Below are positions 6,629 to 9,418 of a stretch of 9,418 nt of DNA, one piece after another. How positions within the stretch are numbered: position 1 is the stretch's first letter; each line of letters opens with the position of its first letter. Source of the stretch: Caulobacteraceae bacterium. GTDB lineage: Bacteria; Pseudomonadota; Alphaproteobacteria; Caulobacterales; Caulobacteraceae. A program made the translations under genes and the position numbers. A model generated the notes under the pieces. It saw only the letters and a program-made list of their open reading frames with translations, was not told the DNA's origin and did not search any database. The DNA lies in contig SDZP01000116.1 of the NCBI GenBank assembly GCA_004144935.1, forward strand, positions 1 through 9,418, read 5' to 3'.

Positions 6629-7156
6629 CTAGGTTGGGCTGGGGAAGACGCCGAACAGGGAGATGATGAAGTTGATGCAGAGGAACGGCTGGCAGTTCTC
6701 ATGCGGCTGGTTGCCGCCCACCGTGGTCACCGACTGAGAGGACAGGCTGACGAGCGGTGTGTCCACGCCGTACATCTTGACGCCGGTCTGGGCGCTGGTC
6801 GCCGGGCCCATCAGGGCCCCGCCGGGGAACTGGCTGGAGCTGGCGTTGGTCGCCAGGACGGCATGGGTGTGCTGCGGGATCTGCTGGGTCGTCAGCGTCA
6901 CCGATTCGGTCCCAGCCATCTCGCCGATCTGGTAGGTGGTTCCGTCCGGACCGGTGCCAAAGTGGATCGGCACCCGGCTGGCCAGGTTCGGCAGGTTGAA
7001 GGTCTCTTGCCCGTCACCGCCGTAAGTCGTGCCGATCAGTTGGAACAGTACGTCATTCTCTGAGATGGGGAGAGTCTGGCCCTCGCAAAACAACCAGCCG
7101 TTCGGAGGGAAGTTCCCTGCGAACATCCGGATTTCTCCAACGTAGGGTTGCGCCAT
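6629..7156 (-). CDS. Phage tail-collar domain protein, first gene of the operon
   Basis: The promoter-proximal paralogue has 175 residues: G-N-F-P-P-N-G-W-L-F-C-E-G-Q at about 14-27, Q-L-I-G-T-T-Y-G-G-D-G, F-N-L-P-N-L-A-S-R-V-P-I-H-F-G ending at 67, P-Q-H-T-H at 94-98, P-H-E-N at 151-154 and a hydrophobic F-I-I-S-L-F-G-V-F-P end. It is the most diverged of the three. AGGAGG (7163-7168 on the plus strand as CCTCCT) sits 6 bases before the ATG, the best ribosome site in the window, which suggests high expression. No signal peptide is visible, so if it reaches the cell surface the route is not evident from this gene. Confidence 0.9.
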   Translation of the reverse strand: MAQPYVGEIRMFAGNFPPNGWLFCEGQTLPISENDVLFQLIGTTYGGDGQETFNLPNLASRVPIHFGTGPDGTTYQIGEMAGTESVTLTTQQIPQHTHAVLATNASSSQFPGGALMGPATSAQTGVKMYGVDTPLVSLSSQSVTTVGGNQPHENCQPFLCINFIISLFGVFPSPT

Positions 7157-7361
7157 GCCCCGCCTCCTGATCTCGCGGCCCCGTGGACCGGGATGTTTCC
7201 AACCGTGTTCTGAGACAGGAGCGCGCCGTTGATCCCGGCACCGCGACCCCCCATCGCATGCGCCAACCTAGACCAAGGTTCGGCCGCTCACAATAGTGCA
7301 AAGACAGGTTGCGCTGCCGCCAGAAGTTCAAGCCGATCATAGGCTTCAGGGCGCCCGATTT

Positions 7362-7402
7362 GGGTGACCCGCGTTCGGTAAAAACGGTAAGTGCCGTCAC
7401 CC
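7362..7402. repeat. Inverted repeat enclosing a 9-base-spaced direct repeat
   Basis: GGGTGAC and GTCACCC are perfect 7-base arms 27 bases apart. Between them CGGTAA occurs twice, at a 9-base period, around an A-rich centre. Such arrangements can bind regulators, and the position between divergent transcripts suits one. Chance occurrence is not excluded. Confidence 0.3.
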
Positions 7403-7470
7403 GTAGGCAATTATGCCGCGCGGGAATCGTCTTTACATTTCGCTAGCTATCGGGCTTCACTACCGCGCGA

Positions 7471-7501
7471 TTGCACCAGACTCGCGCATGCCTTGTATTA
7501 T
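7471..7501 (+). promoter_or_regulatory. Candidate promoter for the giant surface-protein gene
   Basis: TTGCAC (7471-7476) and TATTAT (7496-7501), with a TG just before the latter, are the most promoter-like pair upstream of the gene, in an AT-rich patch. The 19-base spacer is longer than ideal. It would give a leader of roughly 105-110 bases. This is pattern reading only. Confidence 0.3.
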
Positions 7502-7615
7502 AGGGGCCGGCGCGGTTTCGGGGCTTCATCGTATCACATCGGCCCTCGGCGCGACGACACGTTGCGGGAGAGGCCCAGGGCCAGGCAAGGCGCCGGCCTT
7601 TTTGGGGGAATGACC

Positions 7616-9418
7616 ATGCCTGCTGCCGGCGACATCGCGATCATTGGCTATAACACAGCCCAGACCACCGCCCCCGTTGGGGCGGCCCAGTCGCTGACCT
7701 TCGTGGTCCTGCGGCCGCTCGCCGCCGGGACGATGATCTATTTCACCGACCGAACCTGGAACGGCACGAGCTTCTCCGGCAGCGGCACGGACGGCACGTT
7801 CAGCTACGAGGTCCCCCCCGGCGGGCTGGCGGCGGGGGCGGTGATCAGCCCGACGCTGACCGGGTTCGGGGGGACTGAGTTCTCCAACACCGGCGAGGCG
7901 ATCTACGCCTACGTCGGCACGGACGCCAACACGCCCACGACCTTCCTGTTCGCCATCGAATTCGCCGACGGCAACTCCACCTTCGCCGCCAGCCTGGCGA
8001 ACACCGGCCTGGTCGCCGGCGTCACCGCCGCGGCCATCCCGCTCGACATCGGCTCCTATCACGGCCCGACCAACGGCGGCGGGGCCGAGTATTTCGTGCG
8101 CCAGATCTCCGACGCCCAGAACTGGGCCGGCGACGACATCGACGGCCAGCAGGCCCACCCGCACCCGGTCGACAGCCTGTTCCAGGTGGCGCCCGACTTC
8201 CAGCTGTGGGTGACCGGTTCGGCCGGCGGCGACGGCCTGATCAAGGTCGATGGCGACGGCACGATCAGCGGCGGCAACCTGGGCCACAATATCAACCGCC
8301 TCTACACCGACTTCCAGTCGGGCGGTAACGACCTGCTGTACCACCCCTCGGACATCACCTTCGACACGGTGCACGGCAGGTACTACATCGCCGACAGCGA
8401 CCTGAACGGCCACAACCGCATCCTCCAGGGCAGCATCGCCGACCTGTTCAACCCGGCGGCCACCCCGACCCTGACGGTGCTGTTCAACAACACCGCCACC
8501 GACGCCACCGGCCGCATCGACCACATGGAAGTCGATCCGCAGACCGGCAGCGTCTACTTCACGCTCGGCAGCACCTTCATGAAGGTGGCCTCCAACACGG
8601 CCAACCAGGCGGGCACCCAGTTGGCCAACTTCGGCACCGGTTCGGGCAACCCGATCGGCACCGGCAACAACTTCTTCAACGACATGGTGATCGACTTCAC
8701 CACCGGCGAAGCCTACTTCACCAGCACCCGGGTCCTGGCCAGCGCTGGCGGCGACTCGGTCCAGAAGAACTACCTCTACCGCATTACCGGTCTCGACAAT
8801 GGCGACGGCGCCGGCGCCTTCACTTTCGGCGGCGGCAACCTCAGCGTCATGCCGTTCAGCCCGCAGGACAACGAGGTCGGCACGGGCACCAACAACCCGG
8901 GCGAGGCCTTCCCCAAGGAATTCGGCACGCTCGACGGCCTGGCCATCGATACCGTCAACCACATCCTCTACTTCTCGACGGGCGAGGTCCTGCTCGACGA
9001 CGACCAGAACAGCGGCACCGCGCCCATCTACCATCCGGGCGGCATCTACAGCTACGCCCTGACCGGCAACCCGACCGGGACCTACACCGTCGTCTGGCAA
9101 CAGACCGGCGGCAGCGGCCCGCAAGGCATCCTCAGCGACCTGGAAATCGATGTCGTCACCGGCCGCTGGTATGTGCTGGACACCACCGGCACCTCAGGTG
9201 TCGTGGCCAACGACGGCGAAGGCATCTGGTCGGGCAACCTGAACGGCTCCGGCACGCCGGTCCTGTTCTCGACCATCAACAACGAGAGCGGCCTGACCGG
9301 GGTCGGCCTGCACCTCAACCGCGCCCCGACGATGACCACGGGCGCCAACGCCGCCCTGGGGACCACCGAGGCCTCCAACGGTCCTGCTTCGGGGACCTCC
9401 ACGGCGGTCGACTTCATC
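7616..9418 (+). CDS. Large secreted/surface protein: N-terminal beta domain, beta-propeller-like repeats, VCBS/cadherin-like repeat (3'-partial)
   Basis: The frame is open for 601 codons to the window edge. Residues 4-140 form a beta-rich domain (G-D-I-A-I-I-G-Y-N, M-I-Y-F-T-D-R-T-W-N-G, G-E-A-I-Y-A-Y) of a type seen at the N-terminus of very large bacterial exported proteins. Residues 245-525 carry recurring propeller-blade motifs: S-D-I-T-F-D (245), D-H-M-E-V-D (302), N-D-M-V-I-D (355), D-G-L-A-I-D (440), S-D-L-E-I-D (507), each followed by x-x-G-x-x-Y-like strands. From 568 (N-R-A-P-T) a VCBS/cadherin-like repeat begins. I found no cysteine and only four lysines. There is no N-terminal signal peptide, which fits type I secretion by a C-terminal signal beyond the window. 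GGGGGA ends 6 bases before the ATG; ATG 7610 is in frame but too close to that site. It is divergent from the collar operon. Confidence 0.85.
   Translation, partial: MPAAGDIAIIGYNTAQTTAPVGAAQSLTFVVLRPLAAGTMIYFTDRTWNGTSFSGSGTDGTFSYEVPPGGLAAGAVISPTLTGFGGTEFSNTGEAIYAYVGTDANTPTTFLFAIEFADGNSTFAASLANTGLVAGVTAAAIPLDIGSYHGPTNGGGAEYFVRQISDAQNWAGDDIDGQQAHPHPVDSLFQVAPDFQLWVTGSAGGDGLIKVDGDGTISGGNLGHNINRLYTDFQSGGNDLLYHPSDITFDTVHGRYYIADSDLNGHNRILQGSIADLFNPAATPTLTVLFNNTATDATGRIDHMEVDPQTGSVYFTLGSTFMKVASNTANQAGTQLANFGTGSGNPIGTGNNFFNDMVIDFTTGEAYFTSTRVLASAGGDSVQKNYLYRITGLDNGDGAGAFTFGGGNLSVMPFSPQDNEVGTGTNNPGEAFPKEFGTLDGLAIDTVNHILYFSTGEVLLDDDQNSGTAPIYHPGGIYSYALTGNPTGTYTVVWQQTGGSGPQGILSDLEIDVVTGRWYVLDTTGTSGVVANDGEGIWSGNLNGSGTPVLFSTINNESGLTGVGLHLNRAPTMTTGANAALGTTEASNGPASGTSTAVDFI

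Larger units (their letters stand above)
7157..7615. other. Divergent intergenic region between collar operon and giant surface-protein gene
   Basis: These 459 bases hold no gene I would accept; short frames here lack ribosome sites and coding character. The region must carry promoters for both flanking transcripts. It is locally less GC-rich around 7405-7505. Visible structure: a direct repeat CGGTAA at 7376-7381 and 7385-7390, bracketed by an inverted repeat GGGTGAC (7362-7368) / GTCACCC (7396-7402). I could not settle on a minus-strand promoter for the collar operon. Confidence 0.5.

Noticed and set aside
5430..7156. Prophage remnant
   Set aside because: Collar domains alone suggest phage, but no other phage gene, integrase, att-like repeat or tRNA is visible. 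The triplet with DUF6916 fits the chromosomal non-phage type.
7413..7613. 66-codon plus-strand frame in the divergent intergenic region
   Set aside because: It has no ribosome site or recognisable domain and overlaps the leader and start region of the giant gene; the AT-rich promoter-like patch lies inside it.
7526..9124. 532-codon open frame on the minus strand
   Set aside because: It is antisense to a domain-rich plus-strand gene. Its composition (Val/Gly/Ala/Arg/Glu runs) is what high-GC3 antisense frames give, and no domain is recognisable.
1..9418. CRISPR arrays, tRNA or rRNA genes, insertion sequences
   Set aside because: I saw no regularly spaced repeats, no tRNA-like cloverleaf, no transposase frame and no terminal inverted repeats.

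Overview
The window is GC-rich, with strongly GC-biased third codon positions, GTG/ATG starts and translationally coupled operons. It looks like chromosomal DNA of an alphaproteobacterium, most likely a Caulobacter/Phenylobacterium-type member of Caulobacterales. That placement is inferred from composition and gene style, not from a database match.

Left part (1-3792, + strand): the distal end of a type II secretion (T2SS) operon. Six genes run F (5' end outside the window), GspI-like pseudopilin, second pseudopilin (GspJ-like), short GspL, GspM and GspC/N-like protein. Every junction can be read as a 4-base ATGA or GTGA overlap, so translation is probably coupled throughout. The operon ends at a strong GC-rich hairpin (3803-3837). 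Together these genes would build the inner-membrane platform (F, L, M, C) and minor pseudopilus tip (I, J); the secretin, ATPase and major pseudopilin are not in the window. L and C are clearly shorter than the classical proteins.

Middle (3869-5016): two leftward genes, a small Tat-type exported protein of unknown function and a GNAT acetyltransferase. The GNAT gene diverges from a small rightward gene of the DUF6916 type (5017-5319).

Right part (5430-9418): a leftward operon of three paralogous phage-tail-collar (microcystin-dependent-protein-like) genes, ended by a hairpin with a T tract at 5375-5406. After a 459-base divergent intergenic region comes a large rightward gene, starting at 7616 and running off the window end. 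It encodes at least 601 residues of a Cys-free, Asp/Gly/Asn-rich secreted-type protein: an N-terminal beta-sandwich-like domain, a beta-propeller-like repeat region, and the start of a VCBS/cadherin-like repeat. The collar triplet, DUF6916 and the giant protein, with no capsid, terminase, portal or integrase genes nearby, look like a bacterial surface-structure locus rather than a prophage. This is the most interesting part of the window.

A 532-residue open frame on the minus strand (9124-7526) is an antisense shadow of the giant gene and is not annotated.
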